Position numbers and translations under genes: made by a program. This document shows positions 17,956 through 26,750 of a stretch of 64,000 nucleotides of DNA, piece after piece (the stretch's first letter is position 1; every line of letters starts with the position of its first letter). This DNA is from Pseudomonas sp. KU43P (GTDB taxonomy: Bacteria; Pseudomonadota; Gammaproteobacteria; Pseudomonadales; Pseudomonadaceae), in assembly GCF_033095865.1 (NCBI RefSeq), contig NZ_AP019365.1:4933501-4997500 (forward strand), written 5' to 3'. Under the pieces are notes generated by a model. The model was not told the origin of the DNA. It was given only the letters and a program-made list of their open reading frames with translations, and ran no database searches.

Positions 17956-19413
17956 ATGGTCTTCTCGTCCAACGTGTTCCTGTTCCTGTTCTTGCCGATC
18001 TTTCTCGGCCTGTACTACCTGAGCGGGCAACGCTATCGCAACCTGTTGCTGCTGGTCGCCAGCTACATCTTCTACGCCTGGTGGCGGGTGGACTTCCTCG
18101 CCCTGTTCGCCGGCGTGACCCTGTGGAACTACTGGATCGGCCTGAAAGTCGGCGCCGCCGGCGTGCGCACCAAGCCGGCCCAGCGCTGGCTGCTGCTTGG
18201 CGTGGGCGTCGACCTGGCGATCCTGGGCTACTTCAAGTACGCCAACTTCGGCGTCGACAGCCTCAACGCGATCATCACCTCGTTTGGCCTGGAGCCGTTC
18301 ATTCTCACCCACGTGCTGCTGCCGATCGGTATCTCGTTCTATATCTTCGAGTCCATCAGCTACATCATCGACGTGTACCGCGGCGACACCCCGGCCACCC
18401 GCAACCTGATCGACTTCGCCGCATTCGTGGCGATCTTCCCGCACCTGATCGCCGGCCCCGTGCTGCGTTTCAAGGACCTGGTCGACCAGTTCAACAACCG
18501 CACCCACACCCTGGACAAGTTCTCCGAAGGCTGCACCCGCTTCATGCAGGGCTTCATCAAGAAAGTGTTCATCGCCGACACCCTGGCAGTGGTCGCCGAT
18601 CACTGCTTCGCCCTGCAGAACCCGACCACCGGTGATGCCTGGCTCGGCGCGCTGGCCTACACCGCCCAGTTGTACTTCGACTTCTCCGGCTACAGCGACA
18701 TGGCCATCGGTCTGGGCCTGATGATGGGCTTCCGCTTCATGGAGAACTTCAAGCAGCCGTACATCAGCCAGTCGATCACCGAGTTCTGGCGCCGCTGGCA
18801 CATCAGCCTGTCGACCTGGCTGCGCGACTACCTCTACATCACCCTGGGCGGCAACCGCAAAGGCACCTTCAACACCTACCGCAACCTGTTCCTGACCATG
18901 CTTCTGGGCGGCCTGTGGCACGGTGCCAACTTCACCTACATCATCTGGGGCGCCTGGCACGGCATGTGGCTGGCCATCGAACGTGCGCTGGGCATCGACA
19001 CCAACCCGCAGCGCTTCAACCCGGTCAAGTGGGCGTTCACCTTCCTGCTGGTGGTGGTCGGCTGGGTGATCTTCCGCGCCGAGAACCTGCACGTGGCCGG
19101 CCGCATGTACGGCGCCATGTTCAGCTTCGGCGAATGGCAGCTGTCGGAGCTCAACCGCGCCCAGCTCACCGGGCTGCAGGTAGCGACGCTGGTGATCGCC
19201 TACCTGACCCTGGCGTTCTTCGGCCTGCGCGACTTCTACCGCAATGCCAAGCCGACGGCCAAGGCCACCCCGGTGCAAGTCAACGCCGACGGCTCGATCG
19301 GACTGGACTGGACCCGGGTGATGTCCCGCGCCCTGATCCTGATGCTGTTCGTGGCCTCGATCCTCAAGCTTTCGGCGCAGAGTTATTCGCCGTTCCTCTA
19401 CTTCCAGTTCTGA
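17956..19413 (+). CDS. algI: AlgI, MBOAT-family acetyl transfer membrane protein
   Basis: AlgI is the polytopic inner-membrane MBOAT protein that moves acetyl groups from a cytoplasmic donor toward AlgJ/AlgX. The 485-residue product starts MVFSSNVFLFLFLPIF and has about ten hydrophobic segments. The MBOAT block FWRRWHISLSTWLRDYLYI is present, as is the essential His322 in GGLWHGANF, the same number as in P. aeruginosa AlgI. AGGAGAA precedes the ATG. The REP pair upstream separates it from algL, so algI-J-F-A could have a different transcript abundance. Confidence 0.97.
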   Translation: MVFSSNVFLFLFLPIFLGLYYLSGQRYRNLLLLVASYIFYAWWRVDFLALFAGVTLWNYWIGLKVGAAGVRTKPAQRWLLLGVGVDLAILGYFKYANFGVDSLNAIITSFGLEPFILTHVLLPIGISFYIFESISYIIDVYRGDTPATRNLIDFAAFVAIFPHLIAGPVLRFKDLVDQFNNRTHTLDKFSEGCTRFMQGFIKKVFIADTLAVVADHCFALQNPTTGDAWLGALAYTAQLYFDFSGYSDMAIGLGLMMGFRFMENFKQPYISQSITEFWRRWHISLSTWLRDYLYITLGGNRKGTFNTYRNLFLTMLLGGLWHGANFTYIIWGAWHGMWLAIERALGIDTNPQRFNPVKWAFTFLLVVVGWVIFRAENLHVAGRMYGAMFSFGEWQLSELNRAQLTGLQVATLVIAYLTLAFFGLRDFYRNAKPTAKATPVQVNADGSIGLDWTRVMSRALILMLFVASILKLSAQSYSPFLYFQF

Positions 19414-19424
19414 GGTTGATGACC

Positions 19425-20582
19425 ATGACCCGGACATTACGCATCACTTACTCCCTGTCGTTCCTCGGCCTGCTGGTGGGCATGGGCGTGTGGTCCACCG
19501 GAGGCCTGCAAAGCTTCCAGCGCACCGAGCAGATGACCCTGCTCAACGGCAAGCTGGCCAAGGCCGCCGAAACCCACTACGACGACCAGTTCCCGATCAA
19601 GCGCCTGGGCACCAACCTCTGGGCCGCGCTGGACTTCAAGCTGTTCAACGAAGGCCGCCCCGGCGTGGTGCTGGGCCGTGACCAGTGGCTGTTCAGCGAT
19701 GAAGAGTTCAAGCCCACGGCCGGTGCCGAACAACTGATGCAGGAAAACCTGGCGCTGATCCGTGGCGTGCGCGACACCTTGCAGCAGCACGGCAGCCAGT
19801 TGGTGCTGGCGATCGTGCCGGCCAAGGCGCGCATCTATTCGGAATACGTGGGCAAAGAACAACCGGCCAGCCTGCATGACGACCTGTACAACCAGTTCCA
19901 TGCCCAGGTACGCCAGGCCAACGTGTTCGCCCCGGACCTGCAGGCAGCGATGGAGCAGGCCAAGGCCCGCGGCCAGGTGTTCCTGCGCACCGACACCCAC
20001 TGGACGCCGATGGGTGCCGAAGTGGCCGCCCAGGCGCTGGCCGAAGCGGTCAACCGCCAGAGCCTGCTCAACGGCGACCCGCAGACCTTCATCACCGAAG
20101 CTGGCAACACCGCACCTTACAAGGGCGACCTGACCAACTTCCTGCCGCTCGACCCGCTGTTCAGCAACCTGCTGCCGAGCCCGGACAACCTGCAGCAACG
20201 CACTACCCGCCCGGCCGAGGCCGAAGGTGACGCCGGCGACGCCCTGTTCGCCGAGAGCCAGATCCCGGTCGCCCTGGTGGGTACCAGCTACAGCGCCAAC
20301 CCGCACTGGAACTTCCTCGGCGCGCTGCAGCAGGCCCTGCACAGCGACGTCGCCAACTATGCCGAAGACGGCCACGGTCCGCTCCTGCCGATGCTCAAGT
20401 ACCTGCAGAGCGATGCCTTCAAGAACGCCGCGCCACAAGTGGTGGTGTGGGAATTCCCCGAACGTTATCTGCCAATGAAGAACGACCTCAGCAGCTTCGA
20501 TCCGCAGTGGATCGCGCAACTGAAGAACTCCCGTAAATCCGAAGAAAACCTGGCCTTGTCGTCCACCCGGACGGACCACTGA
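19425..20582 (+). CDS. algJ: AlgJ, periplasmic alginate O-acetyltransferase
   Basis: AlgJ is an AlgX-like SGNH enzyme anchored in the periplasm by an uncleaved signal segment (SLSFLGLLVGMGVW); it has acetylesterase activity and relays acetyl groups for alginate modification. The 385-residue product shows the Asp-x-His pair in FLRTDTHWTPMG and the nucleophile region VALVGTSYSANPHW. Of two near starts, ATG 19425 has GAGG 9 nt upstream while ATG 19419 is only 3 nt from it, so 19425 is preferred. It lies 11 nt after algI. Confidence 0.96.
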   Translation: MTRTLRITYSLSFLGLLVGMGVWSTGGLQSFQRTEQMTLLNGKLAKAAETHYDDQFPIKRLGTNLWAALDFKLFNEGRPGVVLGRDQWLFSDEEFKPTAGAEQLMQENLALIRGVRDTLQQHGSQLVLAIVPAKARIYSEYVGKEQPASLHDDLYNQFHAQVRQANVFAPDLQAAMEQAKARGQVFLRTDTHWTPMGAEVAAQALAEAVNRQSLLNGDPQTFITEAGNTAPYKGDLTNFLPLDPLFSNLLPSPDNLQQRTTRPAEAEGDAGDALFAESQIPVALVGTSYSANPHWNFLGALQQALHSDVANYAEDGHGPLLPMLKYLQSDAFKNAAPQVVVWEFPERYLPMKNDLSSFDPQWIAQLKNSRKSEENLALSSTRTDH

Positions 20583-20603
20583 TAGATAGAGAGGAACACG
20601 CAC

Positions 20604-21251
20604 ATGACTACCAAGACTTCCATTGCCAAAGCCCTCACCCTCGCGGCAGGCCTGTCTCTCGCTTCCATGCAGGCCTTCGCTGGCGCCGACGCTGCGCTGT
20701 ACGGCCCGACCGCGCCGAAAGGCTCGACCTTCGTGCGCCTGTACAACGCCGCCAGCGCCCCCGCGGCCGCCAGCGTCGGCAACACCCAGATCAAGCAGGT
20801 TGGCGCCCAGGCCAGCAGCGACTTCAGCTTCTTGCCAGGCGGTGACTACACCGCCCAGGTCGGTGGCAAGAGCGTCCCGGTCAAGCTGGCTGCCGACAAG
20901 TACTACACCCTGGTCAACAACAATGGCGGCAATCCGCAACTGATCGAAGAGCCACCGTTCAAGAACAAGCAGAAAGCGCTGGTACGCGTGCAGAACCTCA
21001 GCGACCAGGCCCTGACCCTGAAAACCGCCGACGGCAAGACCGAAGTGGTGCAGTCGGTGGCGGCCAAGGGCCGTGGCGAACGTGAGATCAACCCGGTCAA
21101 GGTCAACCTGGCCCTGTTCGAAGGCAATAAGAAAGTCAGCGACCTCAAACCGGTCGCCCTGGAGCGCGGCGAAGCTGCCGTGCTGTACGTCACCGGTTCG
21201 GGCAGCAGCCTGTCGCCGGTCTGGGTCACTCGCCCAGTGTCCACTAACTGA
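20604..21251 (+). CDS. algF: AlgF, periplasmic alginate acetylation adaptor
   Basis: AlgF is a periplasmic protein needed for alginate O-acetylation that contacts AlgJ and AlgX and has no known catalytic activity. The 215-residue product (P. aeruginosa 216) has a signal peptide ending SLASMQAFA before GADAALYGP and two beta-rich domains (for example FVRLYNAASAPA and KALVRVQNLSDQ). The RBS AGAGAGGAAC precedes the ATG. It sits between algJ and algA, as in other pseudomonads. Confidence 0.96.
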   Translation: MTTKTSIAKALTLAAGLSLASMQAFAGADAALYGPTAPKGSTFVRLYNAASAPAAASVGNTQIKQVGAQASSDFSFLPGGDYTAQVGGKSVPVKLAADKYYTLVNNNGGNPQLIEEPPFKNKQKALVRVQNLSDQALTLKTADGKTEVVQSVAAKGRGEREINPVKVNLALFEGNKKVSDLKPVALERGEAAVLYVTGSGSSLSPVWVTRPVSTN

Positions 21252-21288
21252 TCCCCTGCCTCATTAACGACCTTATTGGAGAAACATG

Positions 21289-22743
21289 ATGATCCCGGTA
21301 ATTCTTTCTGGTGGTAGCGGTTCCCGTCTGTGGCCTCTGTCGCGCAAACAGTTCCCCAAGCAGTTCCTCGCCCTGACCGGTGAGCACACCCTGTTCCAGC
21401 AGACCCTCGAGCGCCTGGTGTTCGAAGGCATGGACGCACCCATCGTGGTGTGCAACAAGGACCACAAGTTCATCGTCCAGGAGCAGTTGTCCAGCCTGAA
21501 ACTCGAGACCCAGGCCATCCTGATGGAGCCCTTCGGCCGCAACACCGCGCCGGCCGTGGCCATGGCCGCCATGAAACTGGTCAACGAAGGCCGTGACGAC
21601 CTGATGCTGGTGCTGCCCGCCGACCACGTGATCGACGACCAGAAGGCCCTGCAGCGTGCGCTGGCCCTGGCCACCGTGGCCGCCGAACGCGGTGAGATGG
21701 TGCTGTTCGGCGTGCCGGCCACCAAACCTGAAACCGGCTACGGCTACATCCGCTCCAGCCAGGATGCCCTGCTGCCCGAAGGCGTGGCGCGGGTCGCGCA
21801 GTTCGTCGAGAAACCTGACGAGAAACGCGCCGCCGAATTCGTCGCCAACGGCGGCTACTTCTGGAACAGCGGCATGTTCCTGTTCCGCGCCAGCCGCTTC
21901 CTCGAAGAACTGAAAAAGCACGACGCCGATATCTACGACACCTGCGTACTGGCCCTGGAGCGCAGCGCTGAAGACGGCGATGTGCTGAGCATCGACGAAG
22001 CCACCTTCGCCTGCTGCCCGGACAACTCCATCGATTACGCGGTGATGGAGAAGACCCAACGCGCCTGCGTGGTGCCGATGTCGGCTGGCTGGAGCGACGT
22101 GGGTTGCTGGTCTTCGTTGTGGGAAGTGCACGACAAGGACGCCGACGGCAACGTCACCAAGGGCGATGTGGTGGTGCAGGACAGCCGCAACTGCATGATC
22201 CATGGCAACGGCAAGCTGGTGTCGGTGATCGGCCTCGAGAACATCGTCGTGGTCGAGACCAAGGACGCGATGATGATTGCCCACAAGGACAAGGTCCAGG
22301 GCGTCAAGCAGATGGTCAAGACCCTCGACGAACAAGGCCGTAGCGAAACCCAGAACCACTTGGAAGTGTATCGCCCGTGGGGCTCGTATGACTCGGTGGA
22401 CATGGGCGGCCGCTTCCAGGTCAAACACATCACCGTCAAGCCCGGCGCCAGCCTCTCGCTGCAGATGCACCACCACCGTGCCGAGCACTGGATCGTGGTA
22501 TCCGGCACCGCCGAGGTGACCTGTGACGAGAACGTGTTCCTGCTCACCGAGAACCAGTCGACCTACATCCCGATCGCCTCGATCCACCGCCTGCGCAACC
22601 CGGGCAAGATCCCACTGGAGATCATCGAAGTGCAGTCCGGGAGCTACCTGGGCGAGGATGACATCGAACGCTTCGAGGATGTCTACGGGCGCACTTCGAC
22701 GCCGGTCGAGCGTGGGGTCTCGGTGAAGACCATCGCGCAGTAA
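21289..22743 (+). CDS. algA: AlgA, bifunctional mannose-6-phosphate isomerase / GDP-mannose pyrophosphorylase
   Basis: AlgA makes mannose-6-phosphate from fructose-6-phosphate and later GDP-mannose from mannose-1-phosphate, bracketing the AlgC step. The 484-residue product begins MIPVILSGGSGSRLWPLSRK, the pyrophosphorylase signature, and has FVEKPD in the same domain. The C-terminal cupin isomerase carries the zinc-binding QMHHHRAEHW motif and the R/Y-rich EVYRPWGSYDSVD. Two ATGs are adjacent (21286 and 21289); GGAG at 21278-21281 is better spaced (7 nt) for the second. It is the last gene of the operon. Confidence 0.97.
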   Translation: MIPVILSGGSGSRLWPLSRKQFPKQFLALTGEHTLFQQTLERLVFEGMDAPIVVCNKDHKFIVQEQLSSLKLETQAILMEPFGRNTAPAVAMAAMKLVNEGRDDLMLVLPADHVIDDQKALQRALALATVAAERGEMVLFGVPATKPETGYGYIRSSQDALLPEGVARVAQFVEKPDEKRAAEFVANGGYFWNSGMFLFRASRFLEELKKHDADIYDTCVLALERSAEDGDVLSIDEATFACCPDNSIDYAVMEKTQRACVVPMSAGWSDVGCWSSLWEVHDKDADGNVTKGDVVVQDSRNCMIHGNGKLVSVIGLENIVVVETKDAMMIAHKDKVQGVKQMVKTLDEQGRSETQNHLEVYRPWGSYDSVDMGGRFQVKHITVKPGASLSLQMHHHRAEHWIVVSGTAEVTCDENVFLLTENQSTYIPIASIHRLRNPGKIPLEIIEVQSGSYLGEDDIERFEDVYGRTSTPVERGVSVKTIAQ

Positions 22744-22753
22744 GCAGGACCTT

Positions 22754-22772
22754 GGGGCCGCGTTGCGGCCCC
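22754..22772 (+). terminator. GC hairpin after algA
   Basis: GGGGCCGC (22754-22761) and GCGGCCCC (22765-22772) form a perfect 8-bp stem with a 3-nt loop, starting 11 nt after the algA stop and running straight into a REP pair. There is no T-run, so it is a probable 3'-end structure of the operon transcript, not a proven terminator. Confidence 0.5.
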
Positions 22773-22773
22773 A

Positions 22774-22859
22774 TCGCCGGCAAGCCGGCTCCCACAGAGA
22801 TTGCACAACCTTGAGAACGGTGGTGTACCTGTGGGAGCCGGCTTGCCGGCGATAGGGCC
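22774..22859. repeat. REP pair downstream of algA
   Basis: Head-to-head copies of CCGGCAAGCCGGCTCCCACA (plus copy about 22777-22796, inverted copy about 22830-22850) with flanking ATCG / CGAT. It closes the alginate operon. Confidence 0.9.
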
Positions 22860-22941
22860 GCAACGCCCAACCCCGCTTTTGAGGCCACCGCAATTTGGCG
22901 CTACGATGGTCAGACCCGCACAACCAAGGTCTGCCCGCGCC

Positions 22942-23406
22942 ATGATCATCGGTGCCTTTCTCATCCTCACCTGGCTGGTATTGCTTTTGCGCTACCCGGC
23001 CAAGGCCCTGCCAATCTCGCTGGCCGCTGTCTGTGGCCTTGGCCTGGTGGCGTTGATGGTGGTCTGGCAAGACAGCCGTGAAGCCTCGCAATTGGCCCGG
23101 CTGGACCTTCGCCTGGCCTACGCCCCTGATCAGTGTCCTGCCGACCGTACCCTGCAGGTGCGCATGAAGAACGGCAACAAGGCGCCACTGAGCGAACTGC
23201 GCTGGCGCGTGGCGGCGTATGCGCCGGGTGATACCGTGAACCTGGCCGAGAATTCCTACAATGCACCGCGCTATCGCGGGCCGGGGGACCTGCAGCCGGG
23301 GGTGGAATGGAAAGACTGTCTGCCGATGCCGCCATTACGTGCTGGCTACCGACCGCAGACCCTGGAATTCCGTGCCGAGCACCTGCAAGGTACAGTCGCC
23401 AATTGA
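22942..23406 (+). CDS. Small membrane-anchored hypothetical protein
   Basis: The 154-residue product has two N-terminal hydrophobic segments (IIGAFLILTWLVLLL and LPISLAAVCGLGLVALMVVW) and then a soluble domain of about 100 residues with two cysteines (DQCPADRTLQVRMKN and KDCLPMP). That domain looks like a beta sandwich on the periplasmic side. The start at 22942 is chosen because the hydrophobic segment begins there; extending upstream would translate the REP pair. No function is recognised; similar short proteins occur in other pseudomonads. It follows algA after the REP and hairpin, and its own promoter is not obvious. Confidence 0.7.
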   Translation: MIIGAFLILTWLVLLLRYPAKALPISLAAVCGLGLVALMVVWQDSREASQLARLDLRLAYAPDQCPADRTLQVRMKNGNKAPLSELRWRVAAYAPGDTVNLAENSYNAPRYRGPGDLQPGVEWKDCLPMPPLRAGYRPQTLEFRAEHLQGTVAN

Positions 23407-23410
23407 TGCA

Positions 23411-23457
23411 CAGGCCCTCGAAACCTGTGGGAGCCGGCTTGCCGGCGAAGAGGCCTG
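23411..23457. repeat. Single REP copy
   Basis: One copy (TGTGGGAGCCGGCTTGCCGG, 23426-23445) is bracketed by an outer CAGGCC...GGCCTG inverted repeat. It lies just after the stop of the small membrane protein gene. Confidence 0.85.
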
Positions 23458-23498
23458 TGCAGCCAACACCAATCTCTCCTGACTGACAGGCCTCAATC

Positions 23499-24311
23499 AT
23501 GCCCACCGTCCTGATCACCGGTTGTTCCAGCGGCATTGGCCGCGCCCTGGCCGACGCCTTCCGCGATGCCGGCCATGAAGTCTGGGCCACCGCCCGCAAG
23601 CCCGACGATGTCGAGCGACTCAGCGCAGCAGGCTTCACCGCCCGGCAACTGGATGTGAACGACAACGCGGCCCTGACCCGCCTGGCCGAAGAGCTTCAAA
23701 CCCTCGATATCCTGATCAACAATGCCGGCTACGGTGCCATGGGGCCGCTGCTCGACGGCGGCGTGGACGCCATGCGCCAACAGTTCGAAACCAACGTCTT
23801 CGCCGTGGTCGGCGTTACCCGCGCACTGTTCCCGCTGCTACGCCGATCACGCGGGCTGGTGGTGAACATCGGCAGTGTTTCCGGCGTGCTGGTCACTCCG
23901 TTCGCCGGCGCCTACTGCGCGTCGAAAGCCGCCGTGCATGCGCTGAGCGACGCCCTGCGCCTTGAGCTGGCGCCGTTCGGGGTGCAGGTGATGGAAGTGC
24001 AGCCGGGGGCGATCGCCTCGCAGTTCGCCAGCAATGCCCAGCGCCAGGCCGAGCAGGTGCTGGCGGCGGATTCACCGTGGTGGCCGTTGCGTGAACACGT
24101 GCAGGCACGAGCGCGGGCTTCGCAGGACAAGCCGACCTCGGCGGCGGAGTTTGCCAAAGGCGTGCTGACGGCGGTTGGCAAGTCGCCCGTGCCGGCGGTG
24201 GTGCGGTTGGGCAACGGCAGTACCGCGTTGCCCTTGATGGATCGGCTGCTGCCTCGGCGGTTGCTGGATTGGGCGTTGCGCAAGCGGTTTGGGCTTTTGC
24301 GGCCGCTCTGA
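23499..24311 (+). CDS. SDR-family oxidoreductase
   Basis: This 270-residue classical short-chain dehydrogenase/reductase has the cofactor motif TGCSSGIGRAL at its N-terminus, NNAGYG, the catalytic Ser in NIGSVSGV and YCASK with the catalytic Tyr and Lys. The Rossmann N-terminus and the AlaArgLys after beta-2 (TARKPDD) suggest NADP preference. The substrate cannot be read from sequence. The start at 23499 puts the first beta strand at residue 3. It is flanked by REP elements and has no operon partner. Confidence 0.88.
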   Translation: MPTVLITGCSSGIGRALADAFRDAGHEVWATARKPDDVERLSAAGFTARQLDVNDNAALTRLAEELQTLDILINNAGYGAMGPLLDGGVDAMRQQFETNVFAVVGVTRALFPLLRRSRGLVVNIGSVSGVLVTPFAGAYCASKAAVHALSDALRLELAPFGVQVMEVQPGAIASQFASNAQRQAEQVLAADSPWWPLREHVQARARASQDKPTSAAEFAKGVLTAVGKSPVPAVVRLGNGSTALPLMDRLLPRRLLDWALRKRFGLLRPL

Positions 24312-24325
24312 GTTTCTGATTGCCT

Positions 24326-24434
24326 GTAGCGGCCCTCTCGCCGGCAAGCCGGCTCCCACAAGGGATCTGGTGCATGCCTGAAGGCTCACCACATCCCCTG
24401 TGGGAGCCGGCTTGCCGGCGATAGGGCCGCTACA
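24326..24434. repeat. REP pair between the two SDR genes
   Basis: Two inverted copies of the CCGGCAAGCCGGCTCCCACA element with outer arms TGTAGCGGCCCT / AGGGCCGCTACA. It lies between convergent genes and may serve both 3' ends. Confidence 0.9.
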
Positions 24435-24446
24435 GCCCCCCAGAAA

Positions 24447-25241
24447 TCAGGCGATGGACCGCACCACCCCACCATCCACCCGCAACGCCGCCCCTGTGGT
24501 CGCACTGGCCTGCATCGAAGCCAGGTACACCACCATGCTGGCCACCTCTTCCACCGTCGCCAACCGCTTGATCAGCGAGCTCGGCCGGTGCTCGGCGACG
24601 AAGTTGGCTTCCAGCTCATCGGTACTGACGCCCTGCTCCTGCGCCAGCTTGGCAAAGAAGTCGCCCACCCCTTCCGAACGCGTAGGCCCAGGCAACACCG
24701 AATTCACCGTCACGCCGGTCCCCGCCAGCGTTTCCGCCAAACCTCGGGACACCGCCAGCAGCGCCGTCTTGCTCATGCCGTAGTGCACCATCTCGGTAGG
24801 AATCTGCAGCCCCGACTCACTGGACAGGAAGATCACCCGCCCCCAGTTCCGCTCAGCCATGCCCTGGGCGTAGTGCCGCGACAGGCGCACGGCGCTGAGC
24901 ACATTGACGTCAAAGAAGCGCAGCCAGTCGGCATCCTCGATCTCGAAGAACGGCTTGGGCTCGAAGATACCCAGGTTGTTGACCAGGATGTCGGTGTGCG
25001 GCACCTGGTCGAACAGGGTCTGCGCGCCCTCTGCAGTGCTGAGGTCTGCGGCGATGCCGATGATGCGCGCTTGGGGCAAGCGCTGGCGTATCGTTTTCAG
25101 GGCTTCGTCGACACGTGCCTGGGTGCGGCCGTTGACTACCACTTCGGCACCGGCCTCGGCCAACCCCATGACGATGGCCAAGCCGATGCCAGCGGTTGAG
25201 CCGCTGACGATGGCCCTCTTGCCGTTCAAGGAAATATGCAT
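24447..25241 (-). CDS. SDR-family oxidoreductase
   Basis: The 264-residue protein is a classical SDR: GSTAGIGLAIVMGLAEAG is the cofactor-binding turn, NNLGIFEPK replaces the usual NNAG, SSESGLQ gives the catalytic Ser, and HYGMSKTA supplies Tyr and Lys. VVVNGRTQARVDE (Arg after beta-2) favours NADP. The start has GAGGAGG 6 nt upstream. It lies 57 bp downstream of the outer-membrane efflux gene in the same direction, so it may be the last gene of the efflux operon. The substrate is unknown. Confidence 0.88.
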   Translation of the reverse strand: MHISLNGKRAIVSGSTAGIGLAIVMGLAEAGAEVVVNGRTQARVDEALKTIRQRLPQARIIGIAADLSTAEGAQTLFDQVPHTDILVNNLGIFEPKPFFEIEDADWLRFFDVNVLSAVRLSRHYAQGMAERNWGRVIFLSSESGLQIPTEMVHYGMSKTALLAVSRGLAETLAGTGVTVNSVLPGPTRSEGVGDFFAKLAQEQGVSTDELEANFVAEHRPSSLIKRLATVEEVASMVVYLASMQASATTGAALRVDGGVVRSIA

Positions 25242-25298
25242 GTGTGCCTCCTCGCTGTTCTGGAAGAATGCCCGGGGGCGGCGCAGCCGCCGCCAAAA

Positions 25299-26750
25299 TC
25301 ACACGTTCTTGGCAGGCGGCTCATCAAAAGCCTGCCATCCACCGCCCAGCGCCTTGTACAGCCCCACCAGCGCTTGCGACACCGCGGCCGAACTGTCGAT
25401 CCACTGCTCTTGGCTGGCCAGCAACGCCCCTTGCACAGTCAGCACGTTGAGAAAGTCCACCGCCCCCTCAACGTACTGGCGCTGGGCCGTCTCCAAGGCG
25501 ATGCGGTTCTGCCGCACGGCTTCGGCCAGGTGGTCACGACGCAACTGGCTGGCGTTGTACAGGCGTAGCACATCGTCGATTTCATGCCAGGCGCCGAGCA
25601 CCACCTTGCGGTAGTTCAGCGCCGCTTCCTGCTGTTGCGCCTCGCGCAGTTGCAGAGTGCCGGTCAGCCGTCCACCCTCGAAGATCGGCAATGACAGCTG
25701 CGGGCCGAAGGCGAAGCGGCGCGAATCCCAGGCACCGAAGTCAGAAAGCTGCATGGCCTGGAAGCCGACGCTGCCCGACAGACGGATACTGGGGTAGAAG
25801 TCCGCCTTGGCCACACCGATGCTGGCCGTGGCGGCATGCAGGCGTGCTTCGGCCTGGCGAATGTCTGGACGGCGTTCGGCCAGTTCGGACGGCAGGCCAA
25901 TGGCGAAACGCTGCTGTGGTGCGGGCAATTCACCGCTTTCCAGCAACTCTGCCTGCAGACTGCGCGGCGGCTCGGCAGCCAGCAGGCTGAGCGCGTTGAT
26001 CAGATCGTCACGTTTGGCTTCGAGGCTCGGCAGGCGCGCTTCGATGGAAGCCACCTGGGCGCTGGCCTGGGCCACATCCAGGCGGGTGGCAACCCCTTCG
26101 GCCTGGCGGTCTTCGGACAACTTCAAGCTGTGCTGGGCAACCTTCAGGTTGTCGCGGTTCACCTCCAGGGTGTGCTGCACGGCGCGCAACTGGATGTAGT
26201 TGCCGGCCGTTTCCGAGAGCAGCGCCAGCAGCACGCCACGGCGGTCGTTCTCGGCCACTTGCACGCTGGCATCGGCAGCTTCCACCTGGCGCCGCACACG
26301 GCCCCACACGTCCAGCTCCCAACCCGCGACCAGGTCGCCCTGCCAAAGGTTGAAGGCCGATTTACCAGCATGGCCGGACGGGTCGCTCAGGCCTTCGGCG
26401 CTGTTGCGGGCGCGGCTGTAGCCGACGTTGGCGTCCACCGAAGGCGTTTCGTCGGCCGCCACGGTGCTGCGCAGAGCACGGCTCTGCAGCAGGCGGGCAC
26501 TGGCCATCTGCAGGTCGAGGTTGCGCTCGGCGACGCGCTGGATAAGCGCGCTCAAACGGGCATCGTGGAAAGTTTCCCACCAACGAAGCTCCAGCGGTTC
26601 GGCCAGAGGCCGGCTCGCTGCAGCTTCGCCTTGCAGCGCTGCCCATTGCTGCGGCGCCTGGCTGTCCGGGCGCTGGAAGTCCGGGCCTAGGGTGCAGCCG
26701 GCCAACAGCACGGCCAGCATCAACGGGCTGAAGCGTACTGCGGGTTTCAT
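25299..26750 (-). CDS. Outer-membrane efflux lipoprotein (OprM/NodT family)
   Basis: The 483-residue protein is the outer-membrane channel of a tripartite pump. It has a lipoprotein signal (LMLAVLLAGC, Cys19 followed by TLGPDFQRP) and two OEP domains with long alpha-helical hairpins, including the family block IRLSGSVGFQA and LPIFEGGRLTG. Its ATG overlaps the stop of the adaptor gene by four bases. The order exporter-adaptor-channel indicates a complete EmrB-EmrA-OMF type system under the LysR gene at 29587. Confidence 0.93.
   Translation of the reverse strand: MKPAVRFSPLMLAVLLAGCTLGPDFQRPDSQAPQQWAALQGEAAASRPLAEPLELRWWETFHDARLSALIQRVAERNLDLQMASARLLQSRALRSTVAADETPSVDANVGYSRARNSAEGLSDPSGHAGKSAFNLWQGDLVAGWELDVWGRVRRQVEAADASVQVAENDRRGVLLALLSETAGNYIQLRAVQHTLEVNRDNLKVAQHSLKLSEDRQAEGVATRLDVAQASAQVASIEARLPSLEAKRDDLINALSLLAAEPPRSLQAELLESGELPAPQQRFAIGLPSELAERRPDIRQAEARLHAATASIGVAKADFYPSIRLSGSVGFQAMQLSDFGAWDSRRFAFGPQLSLPIFEGGRLTGTLQLREAQQQEAALNYRKVVLGAWHEIDDVLRLYNASQLRRDHLAEAVRQNRIALETAQRQYVEGAVDFLNVLTVQGALLASQEQWIDSSAAVSQALVGLYKALGGGWQAFDEPPAKNV

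Noticed and set aside
16453..19437. 994-codon open frame antisense to algX, algL and algI
   Set aside because: It is antisense to three well-recognised genes, shows low-complexity His/Gln/Gly-rich sequence and crosses a REP pair.
22774..24434. Repeated near-identical palindromes that could suggest a CRISPR array
   Set aside because: Copies are paired head to head and dispersed singly across the window, with no regular spacers and no cas genes. They are REP elements.
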